Source of the DNA: Phoronis australis
Taxonomy: Eukaryota; Phoronida; Phoronidae
Assembly: GCA_002633005.1 (NCBI GenBank)
Contig: NMRA01000303.1
Location: forward strand, 186,706-213,210
Length of the DNA stretch: 26,505 nucleotides
Direction of reading: 5' to 3'
Shown: piece by piece, positions 12,701 to 19,099 of the stretch
Layout: every line of letters starts with the position of its first letter
Numbering within the stretch: the first letter of the stretch is position 1
Notes under the pieces: model-generated
Seen by the model: the letters and a program-made list of their open reading frames with translations, nothing else
Told to the model about the DNA's origin: nothing
The model's database searches: none
Program-made: the position numbers and the translations under genes

Positions 12701-13922
12701 ACAACTCTGTATAGTGCAAGTGCCAAATAGTCACATCTGTAACAGTCACATCTGTAACGCACGTGGTTTTTTTAAATTGCTCATAATTATACAAAGACTT
12801 GATTTTAGTTCAAAAACCTTTTCTTCATGTTATAGCCAAATAAATAGTTAAATTATCTATAGGGAAACTAGTTCCATAATATGAAAGACAGAACAGAGTT
12901 TTTAGACAAACCACCATTAGCATATTAACCATGGCATTTTCGGTCACATCTGTAACACTAATTAAAAGTAAATTTTAGTACACTTATAATGTGCAGAATT
13001 AAAAACTTTTGATACCTGAAGTGCTTCCATCAAGTGTGTAATGTGTACTTAAAATTTCTTACTACTGTGATGTTTCACTAATTTTATATTGGAATTTAAA
13101 GTGTCTGAATGTCACATCTGTAACAAAACGAATACTGTGGAATACACCNTTCTCAGTTTTTACAAAAGGGGGCAGCATATGACGAACTTAGGTTTCAGAA
13201 TAAAATGGCTGCCGAAGGCAGTGCACATTTGAAATAACTCGGCACAAATTAAAGAAAACTTCCGAATCGATGAATGCGGTATATCTGTGAGAGTTAAATC
13301 GAATCCTATTCAGATCATAACTTTGAAGTGGAATAATTCGGTGAGTACAACAGCAAGTCGGTTTTATGCTTAGGCGGACGAACATTGGGCTCCCCAGTAT
13401 ATAATAGTTCATACTATAACCACTAGGTGTCTCTGTAGCTAGCTTCCCACCATTGTCTTAGTGACTACACGTTGATATTACATAGAGGTAGGAATTATCA
13501 CCTTTTCCATGTGTATTCACTTTATATCCCGTTTATAGTACATTGTCATTACCCTTGAGGCCTTGAGCTATACAGTAAGCATTCTCTTTACTTGTACTTC
13601 TAGGTCTCCATCATTCTTTCAATAAAGGTTGACAAGAAATGACGAATGTTTATCTAGTTACTTTATAATAAACACGATACAAATTATATACTTGCCAAAG
13701 GACAAAAAGGACGACACTTCGCACTGAATGACCTGCACCAGTGGCTTTGTTGACATCAACGAACGAGTGACGCTGACGCCAGTGACGGTCAAATAATAAA
13801 CGCAAGACTCTAATCTCTAAGCGAAAACTCCCGAGTCTTACACGACAATAACTGAAAGCTGAGATGCGCAGCTGTCGACTATGAGATAAAAACTCACCTA
13901 AATCACCCGTGAAACAAGCCAT
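525..13922 (-). CDS. ATIC: ATIC (purH), bifunctional AICAR transformylase / IMP cyclohydrolase, 5' part of gene, six exons
   Basis: This cytosolic enzyme catalyses the last two steps of de novo purine synthesis: formylation of AICAR with 10-formyl-tetrahydrofolate, then ring closure of FAICAR to IMP. Exons in transcript order are 13898-13922, 8236-8362, 7824-7967, 4248-4336, 2998-3076 and 525-754. All junctions are GT..AG and the phases match, giving 694 nt (residues 1-231 plus one base). The IMP cyclohydrolase domain fills about residues 1-200. The catalytic positions known from human ATIC (Lys66, Tyr104, Asp125, Lys137) fall at Lys68, Tyr106, Asp127 and Lys139, a constant offset of +2. The RYGMNPHQ motif that opens the transformylase domain begins at Arg209. 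The human protein is about 592 residues, so the remaining roughly 60% lies left of the window. The start ATG has context AAGATGG. Intron 1 is about 5.5 kb and holds the assembly gap. Identification is by protein similarity recalled from the family. Confidence 0.96.
1074..2472 (+). mobile_element. Diverged, right-truncated copy of the CCGTATTCGCCC terminal-repeat element (copy 1)
   Basis: From 1074 the sequence matches the left end of the intact element at 5245-7056 (18 of 21 bases in the terminal repeat) and continues collinear with it, with small indels, to about 2472. The right terminal repeat is missing. No transposase reading frame is visible, so this looks non-autonomous. It lies in ATIC intron 5. 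It carries only one copy of the segment (about 1378-1412) that is amplified tenfold in copy 2. Confidence 0.85.
2596..2706. mobile_element. 111-bp MITE with CACAGGCGCT termini (copy A)
   Basis: The segment starts CACAGGCGCTTGAATTT and ends AAATTTGAGCGCCTGTG, an imperfect inverted repeat of about 17 bp. The interior matches 26141-26250 along its whole length. The flanking 8-mers (AGCCCAGA and ATCCACAA) match poorly, so no clear target duplication survives here. It is too short to encode anything. Confidence 0.75.
2707..2930. repeat. Probable dispersed repeat with GCGGAAA-type palindromes
   Basis: The stretch holds several CCGC/GCGG-rich tracts, including a local palindrome around 2876-2897 (TCCGCGTTTCCGCGGA). 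It looks like the end of another inverted-repeat element, but no second copy is present in the window to define it. It lies in ATIC intron 5, about 70 bp from exon 5. Confidence 0.35.
2998..3076 (-). CDS. ATIC: ATIC exon 5
   Basis: This 79-nt exon follows acceptor CCTGCAG (AG at 3078-3077) and is followed by donor GTAAGC (from 2997). It encodes [20 protein letters not shown] followed by PSDYE, residues 130-154. The block around RAAAKNH is diagnostic of PurH and includes Lys139, equivalent to catalytic human Lys137. The split codon AC|G gives Thr155. Confidence 0.97.
3200..4260 (-). repeat. Degenerate minisatellite of about 20 units, copies of the ATIC exon 4 splice donor
   Basis: On the plus strand the recurring core is CTCCACCCACCAATGTCAAC followed by ATTCTCAATT. 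Spacing is mostly 32-45 bp, with at least 20 recognisable units (for example near 3277, 3533, 3853, 4028, 4065, 4170 and 4199). Read minus, each unit resembles GAGAATRTTGACATTGGTGG, which is the last 16 coding bases of ATIC exon 4 plus its donor. The exon end itself (4248-4263) is the terminal unit. The array fills nearly all of intron 4 (3077-4247). Short reading frames across it are by-products of the repeat. Confidence 0.85.
4248..4336 (-). CDS. ATIC: ATIC exon 4
   Basis: This 89-nt exon has acceptor CTGTTACAG (AG at 4338-4337) and donor GTGAGT (from 4247). It encodes [16 protein letters not shown] followed by [13 protein letters not shown], residues 100-128, including Tyr106 and Asp127 of the active site. 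The usual family sequence AVEQIDIGG reads AVENIDIGG here. The last 16 coding bases and the donor are the same sequence as the repeat unit that fills intron 4 (see the repeat at 3200-4260). Confidence 0.96.
5245..7056 (+). mobile_element. Intact TA-flanked element with 21-bp perfect terminal inverted repeats (copy 2)
   Basis: Positions 5245-5265 are the exact reverse complement of 7036-7056. If the outer TA is the target duplication, as in Tc1/mariner-type elements, the transposon is 5247-7054 (about 1.8 kb), starting CCGTATTCGCCC. Just inside both ends are C-rich blocks containing AAGCGCC. No transposase-like frame is present, so it appears non-autonomous. It lies in ATIC intron 3 in the same orientation as copy 1 (1074-2472). 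It contains a private minisatellite at 5536-5904. The superfamily assignment is inference from the TA only. Confidence 0.85.
5536..5904. repeat. 37-bp minisatellite inside the transposon, 10 occurrences
   Basis: The motif CTTCAGCACAGACGTAGTG recurs ten times at 37-bp spacing, joined by TCACACTATGGTCTGGCC with a few single-base variants (TCTAG/TCTGG, TATAG/TATGG). The sister element at 1074-2472 has one corresponding segment (TGGTCTGGCCTTTCAGAACA followed by GAAGTAGTG), so the array arose by local amplification within this copy. Confidence 0.95.
7463..7577. mobile_element. 115-bp MITE-like inverted-repeat element
   Basis: The ends AAAGCCCTCCTCCCA (7463-7477) and TGGGAGGAGGGCTTT (7563-7577) are perfect 15-bp inverted repeats. 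No convincing target duplication is seen and there is no second copy in the window. It lies in ATIC intron 3, about 250 bp from exon 3. It could also simply be a strong hairpin. Confidence 0.5.
7824..7967 (-). CDS. ATIC: ATIC exon 3 (IMP cyclohydrolase active site)
   Basis: This 144-nt exon lies between acceptor CCTTTCCAG (AG at 7969-7968) and donor GTGAGG (from 7823). It encodes residues 52-98, including [20 protein letters not shown]. That segment is nearly invariant in PurH proteins and includes the catalytic Lys68 (human Lys66). It ends with a split Arg codon, CG|A. Confidence 0.98.
8236..8362 (-). CDS. ATIC: ATIC exon 2 (IMP cyclohydrolase domain)
   Basis: The acceptor TTTCAG ends at 8363 and the donor GTATGAG begins at 8235. 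The 127-nt exon encodes residues 10-50 plus parts of codons 9 and 51. It contains [10 protein letters not shown] and the phosphate-binding [12 protein letters not shown], both hallmarks of the PurH/MGS-like fold. The intron phase is 1 before it and 2 after it. Confidence 0.97.
8420..9190. other. ATIC intron 1, nothing recognised
   Basis: I see no exon, RNA gene or clear repeat here. The stretch is AT-rich with stops in all frames and is assigned to intron 1 by position only. Confidence 0.6.
9202..9289. repeat. Imperfect inverted repeat of about 22-bp arms
   Basis: The arm around AATCAGTAACTTGTCATTTT (from 9203) pairs with the arm ending AAAATGGCAAGTTTTACCGA (from 9266) with a few mismatches. 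The whole is under 100 bp, consistent with a small MITE or fold-back. It is in ATIC intron 1. Confidence 0.4.
9378..9440. repeat. Short degenerate repeat of CCCCTTGACCC
   Basis: Several close copies of (C)CCTTGACCC/CATGACC are clustered here, forming a C-rich strand in intron 1 of ATIC. It is too short to interpret. The rest of 9450-10110 shows nothing I can name. Confidence 0.6.
10128..10377 (+). mobile_element. 250-bp MITE with CATGCGCGCA termini and 8-bp target duplication (family M, copy 1)
   Basis: The ends CATGCGCGCA (10128-10137) and TGCGCGCATG (10368-10377) are perfect inverted repeats. They are flanked by AAGGTGTG (10120-10127) and CAGGTGTG (10378-10385), 7 of 8 bases alike. An 8-bp duplication suggests a hAT-type element. 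The interior contains CTCAGAGAAACAAAAAATCC and ends with a TTCGAGCCCCCAT block. Both blocks recur in the related copies at 16427-16668 and, inverted, at 21810-22037. Confidence 0.75.
10861..11090. other. Assembly gap (230 N)
   Basis: This is a run of undetermined bases. Any reading frame spanning it is meaningless. It falls inside ATIC intron 1, so it does not interrupt recognised coding sequence. Confidence 1.
11308..12126. mobile_element. Element of about 0.8 kb bounded by inverted repeats of about 100 bp
   Basis: A left arm (about 11308-11440) and a right arm (about 12028-12126) are imperfect reverse complements. The best-matching core is CAAAACAGCT(T/A)ACC followed by AGCCCGAAAAACA, at 11381-11407 against 12052-12078. 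A second matching block is GTTCCATCRAAAYTGG. The interior (11440-12027) is AT-rich with no recognisable protein. It looks like a long-terminal-inverted-repeat or fold-back element in ATIC intron 1. Exact ends and target duplication could not be fixed. Confidence 0.55.
12731..13124. repeat. Four dispersed copies of TCACATCTGTAAC
   Basis: The 13-mer TCACATCTGTAAC occurs exactly at 12731-12743, 12746-12758, 12944-12956 and 13112-13124, always on the same strand. The first two are separated by only AG. A 13-mer repeated four times in 400 bp is far above chance. The surrounding AT-rich sequence is not obviously repeated. It may be a subterminal repeat of a transposon or a clustered binding site. 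No function is assigned. Confidence 0.85.
13898..13922 (-). CDS. ATIC: ATIC exon 1, coding part (start codon)
   Basis: Reading minus, AAG ATG GCT TGT is followed by codons for F-T-G-D-L and one G, then the donor GTGAGT (13897-13892). The split codon G|CT gives Ala, so the joined start reads [16 protein letters not shown]. This aligns with the human N-terminus with two extra residues. The Kozak context is strong (A at -3, G at +4). The exon is short and was found by phase and splice-site matching, so it is slightly less certain than the others. The same frame stays open upstream to 14093 (see findings). Confidence 0.85.
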
Positions 13923-13950
13923 CTTGTACCAGGTAACCGGGAAAGGTACA

Positions 13951-13956
13951 CACGTG
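13951..13956. promoter_or_regulatory. Palindromic E-box CACGTG upstream of the ATIC start
   Basis: A CACGTG lies 29 bp upstream of the ATIC ATG, within the likely 5' UTR or core promoter. In vertebrates nucleotide-synthesis genes are commonly bound by Myc/Max-family bHLH proteins at such sites. That this site is used here is inference from position and sequence. No TATA box can be tied to a start site. Confidence 0.35.
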
Positions 13957-13995
13957 GTTTCACCCTGCTTAGAAGGGATGAATGACACTCTCGTT

Positions 13996-14009
13996 TCGCC
14001 ACCTAGTGG
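13996..14009 (-). promoter_or_regulatory. CTCF-like core motif near the ATIC 5' end
   Basis: Minus-strand CCACTAGGTGGCGA matches the CTCF core consensus CCASYAGRKGGCRS at 13 of 14 positions and sits about 75 bp upstream of the ATIC start codon. It is one of seven similar motifs in the window. Occupancy is not shown by the sequence. Confidence 0.4.
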
Positions 14010-14100
14010 GAATTGCCTTGCTAAACATCTGCACACTAGATGTCGCAAACGCTTGCTTAATCTGAAGATCACTTGCGTGAACTCGGAATACAAATTTATT

Positions 14101-14136
14101 CACTCAACATTCTAAGTTCACTCAACATTCTAAGTT
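14101..14136. repeat. 18-bp direct repeat, 2 copies
   Basis: CACTCAACATTCTAAGTT occurs twice in tandem, then runs into the hairpin at 14128-14191. Confidence 0.9.
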
Positions 14137-14191
14137 CACGCACAGCAGCGCCAAGGAGTGTAAGGTCGTTATGCCGTGCGTGAACTTGGAA
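14128..14191. repeat. Inverted repeat with 16-bp arms
   Basis: TTCTAAGTTCACGCAC (14128-14143) pairs with GTGCGTGAACTTGGAA (14176-14191) at 15 of 16 positions across a 32-base loop. It overlaps the left end of the element at 14178-15341. Confidence 0.8.
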
Positions 14192-15341
14192 TCTTGCTCA
14201 ATCTCAAGATTAAGCAGAAGTGAATGTTGCGTGAACTCGGAATTGAATATTCATTAAAAAAACTCATTCGTCCCTGCATGATCCCGCTATATATGGCGCG
14301 ACTGTTTGTTTTCACTCGGGGCCTGATGCTGCCTGGAGGCGTTATCTAAACAATATATCTCACAGGCATAGCACGACTTCAGGAGGGATACTAACGCAGC
14401 AATTTGTTGGTTTAAGTTTAAATATATTTAGGGTATTCCCAGTTTTCTAGGCTAATGAGGATCGAGACACCAGACTCATTGTTTGTGAAGAAGTTAATGC
14501 TTTTGAAAGATTATAGAGATGTTATTCCAAGAAATATAGTAGGATTGTTTGATTTGAAGACTAAATTGAAGCTAATTGCACTAAATTTGAGCCTAATTGT
14601 TATTACATAACACTGCTGTCACTTAATCATCTGCTAGGGTGACCTGTTTGTTGGAACTGACCAGATACAATAACAAAATGTCCAGTTACTGAGAACATTC
14701 TACTCTGTCACTAGCACTGTGTTCACTTGAAATACTGCCTTTTATTACACGGATATCATCTGCTGCTCTCACAGTTCTGGAAGTTTTTAATATGGAGGAT
14801 ACTGTGGATACTGATGACACTGGTCACACTTAGATATTGACTTAATTCGATGATAGTGTGGATACTGATGGCACTGAGTGGTCAGATTTAGATACAGATT
14901 TCAGTGATCTAGATTATAATGAGGATAAGCCACACGGAAAACTTTCCTGGCATGTTTTCTGGAAATTTAAGTGGATTATTTGTAAACAAGTGTCTTCGTT
15001 TCTGGAAAACAAAAAGTAAAATCGCTTGTTCAACCCTTTATCAGTATTAAATTTGGATAGAATTTATATCAACATGAAGCTCATTCTCCTTTACCGTAAC
15101 TTGTGTCGCTGAACTGGAAGAATATGTGAATGGCTAAATCGATTATAATTGGTGAAACTGATCGCCCATAGTGAAAAAGGTTGGTTAAAATTGACAGTAA
15201 TTCAAATGTAACTTGATTTAGTGCAGTGCAAATTTTTATGAACATGAACGTGATTATTTGAGTGAACTTGTCAAGTTGCCTCGCGTATTTTAAGTTCCCG
15301 CAACACCCACTTGAGATTAAGCAGGATTCCAAGTTCACGTA
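14178..15341. mobile_element. Element of about 1.2 kb with imperfect terminal inverted repeats of about 50-60 bp
   Basis: The left end, from GCGTGAACTTGGAATC through CTCAATCTCAAGATTAAGCA to GTTGCGTGAACTCGG, matches the reverse complement of the right end (15290-15341). The interior is AT-rich. An acidic stretch on the plus strand near 14792-14932, with repeated GATACTGATGRCACTG, would encode D/T/E-rich peptides but is broken by stops. It may be a decayed transposase N-terminus or spacer. Related termini (GTTGCGTGAACTC) recur at about 15701. No target duplication was established. Confidence 0.6.
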
Positions 15342-15519
15342 CAGCAGCGGAGTATACACAATTTGCTGGAGCACTGGACCCGCACAGTGCTGTTTTCACT
15401 GTCGGCTTAAACGCAAGTCTCAAGACACTCGACTCTCAAAGTAATCTCAATATGGATTTCACATCGGCCATTTCACTACTCATGAGACATTCACTGGGTG
15501 GCACATATATGAGCTAGTG

Positions 15520-15965
15520 GGGGGACTAGTCCCCCCCCCCGCCCCCGGCCCGGCACTCTTTTCAATGCTGCGCCGCCCATAGGCAGTGCACCACAAGGGA
15601 GCTGCGCCACCCATGCATTTGTACATATATCCAAGTTTCCATTCAGAATTGGGTAGGCCTGGCCCTATCATGAGTGCCGCCCGGGTGACAGTACACCGCC
15701 GTGTTGCGTGAACTCAAACTTTGAAGCCGGCGCGTGTCAGTGTATCTGCCTTGCGACATCGTGCCAATTTACCGAATCCTCAGCGATCACTCGGCGGCAC
15801 AGCACTGAAAAAGTGGCCGGGGCCCCTTGTGGCACACTTCCCGCCATGGGCGGCGCACAGGCACTGCAAAAACTGGGGGCTACAGTAGAGCGATCCCTCC
15901 CATGCCCCTTATGGTGCGTCGCCCATGGGATCATCGAAACAAGGCTCTTCGGCTCTTGCCCGTGC
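15520..15965. repeat. GC-rich repeat family with GCGCCGCCCATG blocks, several partial copies in both orientations
   Basis: Blocks such as TGCTGCGCCGCCCATAGG, CGCCATGGGCGGCGCACAGG and GGGGGCTACAGTAG occur in alternating orientation, interspersed with C-runs. The same vocabulary appears in the tidier pair of units at 20551-20693. GC content is far above the surrounding DNA. Reading frames here lie on both strands over the repeats and are not taken as genes. Confidence 0.6.
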
Positions 15966-16426
15966 GTATAGTGATTACGTTTCGCACATACGTGCTCTCC
16001 AACAACAGCTATATGTAATGCAGTGTCAAACTTCACTGGATAGCCACCCAAGTGAGAACTATCCAGTACTCTAATTTTCTCTAACAGTCCTTGTTCGTAG
16101 TTGAAGATACCGCGCCTAGGCTAAGCCGGAACTTGGGTGGACCTCCACTTACCTGAAAGGCTACTCAAGTGAAACAGGCCTATCCTCTTAATTTAATTGT
16201 TGCACAAGGCTTTCAGTCCTGCACGCTGAAAACCAACATTCGAGGTTATGCAAATCACAGGTGAATTCCTGCTCCTCATTGTCATCTTCATCACTACACA
16301 ATGAGCCGGAGACAAAAAAAAATCGGTTCCGGTTCCTCTTCAGATAGATTTTCTTTGTTAAATAAAGTCGGCCAGTGGCTTTTTTTAAAAACAGTGTAAA
16401 GACGATGTTAGTATGTGCTTTAAGCA

Positions 16427-16668
16427 TTTGCGCACCCAGGGGAGGTGGCCGGGGGACTCGGGGGCTAAGAACCCCTCCCCCATTTGGTGAAGTGGACAAA
16501 AAATCCACCTCAGAGAAACAAAAACTCTGAAAAAAGTAGAAAACGATGTAAAAGTCCACTTGGCAGCAAATGCTAAATTAATTTATAGCTCTAAGCGTAC
16601 CCACCGTGAATTTTGTTAAAAGGTCCACATTCTCAAAAATTCGAACCACCTCCCATTTTACAAGCTGT
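16427..16668 (+). mobile_element. Family M MITE, copy 2 (diverged)
   Basis: This segment aligns with 10128-10377. It shares a C/G-rich entry block ending CCCCTCCCCCATTTGG, the block CTCAGAGAAACAAAAA, an AAAAGTCCACT block, and a right-hand AAATTCGAACCACCTCCCAT. The left terminus is degraded (CATTTGCGCACCC) and the right terminal repeat is mostly lost. Confidence 0.65.
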
Positions 16669-16689
16669 GAGGTTTGATGTGGTTAAATG

Positions 16690-17540
16690 GTTTAGTCAAT
16701 TGGATTCCACCAACCACTATGTACATGCATGTGCATTCGCGTACATGTTAATTTTAACGCGCGTGTTAAGGTTTGTGCACTGTCACTTTCGGGATATTTT
16801 TGTTGACGGCACTATATCTGTTATAGGAAAGTTAAAGTGGCCAAATACTTTCAATACAACATCGTGTAGTCGTTTGTTTTTTGCTCATTTGAGCTTTTAA
16901 AGACAAGCCATGGGTCTGTGTGATGCTTTACGAGTGAGGATTCTTACGCGCACTGGGTCACTTGGTAATGATTACAGTGCAATGACATTTGGGGATTCAA
17001 GGGAACACATACACATACAGCATAAGATCTGGTGGGAGCCTGATAACGGCGCACGGCGGAGAGAAACAGACGATTGAAAAGAAAGAGATTAGCAGAGAAA
17101 CATTTGAAAGACAGAAGGCGTAAGATGAATGGGAAAATAATTGTCAAATACCAATGATATATTTCAACATGTCGATTAAAAGTGAAGCGAAACGCCTTAG
17201 GTGCTTTAAATGTATGGCTTAATCTTCGACTTCTCATTAAAATTTTATATTCCAAATTCAAAAGAGCTGTATGAAAAAAGTTTAATAATGATGGCACCAT
17301 CTCTTTTCATCCAGAGTGCACGCGTACACTACATACTTGAATTTATCATGGAATTCTTTTTTTTTTTGAAGATTTCTCGTAGATGCACTGTTCTAAGCCC
17401 CGTGGCACGCGTACACAGCCACGAAATGAAGGAGAATTTGCTAAATTAAAAAGCGTCATTTTGTAACCTTTATCAAAAAACGCAAACTTCTGGCCGGTGA
17501 CAAGATCTTCATCAGTGAAAGTCTAAGCGACGATCAGCCC
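16690..17540. other. Intergenic sequence, nothing recognised
   Basis: No conserved coding segment or RNA gene is apparent. A 118-codon minus-strand frame (16944-17300) resembles no family I know and has low-complexity composition. It is treated as chance. Confidence 0.5.
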
Positions 17541-17544
17541 TGTT

Positions 17545-17845
17545 CTCCTGGATTCCTATTGGATCCTATAGGGTATCCTATAAAATTCCTATAGGATCCT
17601 ATAGAATTCCTATAGGATATTGGGTCAAAATCTAATTGGATTCCTATTGGATCCTATAGGAAATCCTATAGGATTTCGTATAGGATTCCTATAGCCTCCA
17701 ATAGGAATCCTATATGATCCTATTGGAATCCTATAGGCTGGTGGGCCAAAATCCAATTGGATCCTATTGGATCCTATAGCAAATCCTATAGAATTCCTAT
17801 AGGATTTCCTATAGGAATCCAATAGAAAATCCTATTGGAATTTTT
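17545..17845. repeat. Palindrome-rich array of TCCTATAGGA / TCCTATTGGA
   Basis: About 300 bp is composed almost entirely of self-complementary decamers such as TCCTATAGGA, GATCCTATAGG and TTCCTATTGGA. A longer period of about 117 bp is also visible: AATTGGATTCCTATTGGATC near 17634 recurs as AATTGGATCCTATTGGATCC near 17754. The strand can fold in many registers. The short frame on the minus strand that repeats SYRNPIG-type peptides is a by-product. Confidence 0.95.
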
Positions 17846-17849
17846 CGTA

Positions 17850-18980
17850 AGGGTTTCGTTGTAGATACGGATGCTCTACCAAGTAATAAGGGTCAGCGTT
17901 GCCCGAAAAAACAAAAATCAAGCCTAGGTCACTTATTAGTCTCCAGACTTCCTTACTCTGATGGAACTTGATTCTGGTGACATGGAGATCATTCAGGTCA
18001 TTAACCGGGGTGCTCCATAGAAATAGGATTGGCTGGCCTTTTCAAAACTGGACTCCTCCAGGGGCGGAGTATTAGTTAGGATTTTACCCGTCAAACATTT
18101 GCACCCGCGAATTGCCAAATGGAACCTAGGGGAATTTTAGGGTGGGCATGCCCCCTTGGCCCCCCTAAATTCCCCACTGCTCTCCAGTTCAGTCACAGAC
18201 CATCACTAAGTTGAAACTGAATGCTGAAGCGATGCTATCGCAGCAAGAAAATATTTTTTTCCATTTTGATCGATAGGCTTTTTTGTACATTTTTAGCATA
18301 TTTTTAGACTTGTCACCTTTAATCAGTAGGCCTAACTGGAAAGGAAGTGCTGTTTAATTACATGAAGGAACAATGCAAATGCAGGCCGTTTAGGAATTCC
18401 AAACAGCAAAGGATATGATTTCGTAATTTTATGTCCAGTTTCTATCTTTCGTGAAAAATTTGTCGCTGAGCTTTCTTTTGCTAGTCGTGACCAATTCTAA
18501 AAAGTGAAACTCGTCTCAAAAATGGAGAAAACTGAAAACTTAATTGCGGTAAACGTTCACGTACACGAGGTTCAGGTACATGGCAATTTATTTGCCTATA
18601 AACTACCGACCATTTGTACCTATTGAGAGTATGACAGGATGTATACTGTATATGACGCAAAATCTGTGCGTTCGAACAAGTGCTCTTCCTATGGTTTCTT
18701 CCATAAATGACAATGCATGTTATCTCTTATTGATATGATTTCATTTTGCGGCAACTTCCATAAACTTGTAAATAAAATTGTTTATGCTGACATATGTCTT
18801 CGTTATAGTTATAGGCCGTGCGTGAGCGAAGCTCCGTTTTCAGAGGTAAAAGAGTTGTGTGCGCTAAAATGGTCATTTGTTATGACGTAATACTATCTCT
18901 GACAAAGGGACATAAAAAATGTAAACATGGTGTCATTGAATACCAAATGGCTATGTTCTTTTGCTCCTTATTTTCTCTGA
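17850..18980. other. Intergenic sequence, nothing recognised
   Basis: No conserved exon was found upstream of the lectin-like exon despite a search for C-type lectin motifs on the plus strand. The short stretch GGTGGGCATGCCCCC (about 18141-18155) is GC-rich and locally palindromic. Confidence 0.5.
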
Positions 18981-18988
18981 CCTTTCAG

Positions 18989-19095
18989 GTATAAATTCGT
19001 ATGGATGTGTGTACGAACCTGGCCACAAGGAGGATCGAAAGTGGGACGACGAGCCATGTACATATCGTGAGATTAATGAGTTTTCTCGACTATAA
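18989..19095 (+). CDS. Candidate last exon of a C-type lectin-like protein
   Basis: After a good acceptor (TCTGACCTTTCAG, AG at 18987-18988) a frame reads through INSYGCVYEPGHKEDRKWDD and EPCTYREINEF to TAA at 19093-19095. The pattern GCVY...KWDDEPC resembles the C-terminal part of C-type lectin domains: a Cys before the WND motif, W-D/N-D, then Cys four residues later. The final Cys usually found near the end is absent, and upstream exons were not found. The entry phase would be 1. It may be the 3' exon of a real gene with distant exons, or an orphan pseudo-exon. The lectin call rests on about 34 residues. Confidence 0.4.
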
Positions 19096-19099
19096 CCTG

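Noticed and set aside
14792-14932. Acidic Asp/Thr-rich coding exon
   Set aside because: In-frame stops interrupt it, and its bases are two copies of GATACTGATGRCACTG within an inverted-repeat element. At best it is decayed transposon coding sequence.
16944-17300. 118-codon minus-strand frame
   Set aside because: Composition is hydrophobic and aromatic as expected from AT-rich noncoding DNA, with no family resemblance and no splice or promoter context.
18812-18849. Small exon between TTATAG and GTAAAAG
   Set aside because: Only 12 codons with no recognisable motif and a weak acceptor. It could not be joined convincingly to the lectin-like exon.
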